A stretch of 5,410 nt of DNA from Betaproteobacteria bacterium (lineage in GTDB: Bacteria; Pseudomonadota; Gammaproteobacteria; Burkholderiales; SG8-39). Location of the stretch: positions 1 through 5,410 of the forward strand of contig VBCT01000113.1 in assembly GCA_005882235.1 (NCBI GenBank), read 5' to 3'. This document shows, one piece after another, positions 5,409 through 5,410 of the stretch. Numbering within the stretch: the first letter of the stretch is position 1; every line of letters starts with the position of its first letter. The notes under the pieces are model-generated. The model made no database searches. It was not told where the DNA came from and saw nothing but the letters and a program-made list of their open reading frames with translations. The position numbers were made by a program, and so were the translations under genes.

Positions 5409-5410
5409 GC

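Noticed and set aside
1..5410. Defence system, prophage, insertion sequence or CRISPR array
   Set aside because: All long stretches are explained by housekeeping genes or a TPR-like gene; no transposase, integrase, nuclease-system gene or regularly spaced repeat was seen.

Overview
The window looks like a GC-rich proteobacterial chromosome segment, most likely betaproteobacterial. That inference rests on the gene order thiS-thiG-trmB followed by convergent hemW-rdgB-rph, which I recall from that class, and on the style of the proteins; no search was run. It is mainly a housekeeping region. I see no mobile-element genes, CRISPR array, tRNA, rRNA, toxin or defence genes, and no strong case for an entirely new system.

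Layout: (1) 1-902, minus strand: the first 300 codons of a TPR-like protein I do not recognise, running off the left edge. (2) 903-984: a compact divergent intergenic region with overlapping candidate promoters for the TPR gene and for thiS. (3) 985-2705, plus strand: thiS and thiG (thiazole half of thiamine synthesis) and trmB (tRNA m7G46 methyltransferase), closely packed. (4) 2692-5408, minus strand: the 3' tail of an unidentified gene, then rph (RNase PH), rdgB (ITP/XTP pyrophosphatase) and hemW (radical-SAM haem chaperone). They appear co-transcribed, with a start/stop overlap at two of the three junctions. hemW and trmB meet tail to tail and overlap by 14 bp.

ThiS is the sulfur carrier that feeds the thiazole synthase ThiG. 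TrmB and RNase PH act on tRNA, RdgB cleans the nucleotide pool, and HemW handles haem. The minus-strand genes share no single pathway and are best seen as a co-expressed housekeeping cluster.

The most interesting structure is non-coding or junctional. A two-hairpin repeat sits just inside the apparent 5' end of hemW, so that HemW would carry a repeat-encoded, low-complexity N-terminal extension, next to an 18-bp tandem duplication. A related single hairpin lies at the rph stop codon. The Shine-Dalgarno sequences of thiG and hemW are built into the last codons of the gene upstream. trmB appears to use a TTG start inside a perfect 12-bp palindrome.
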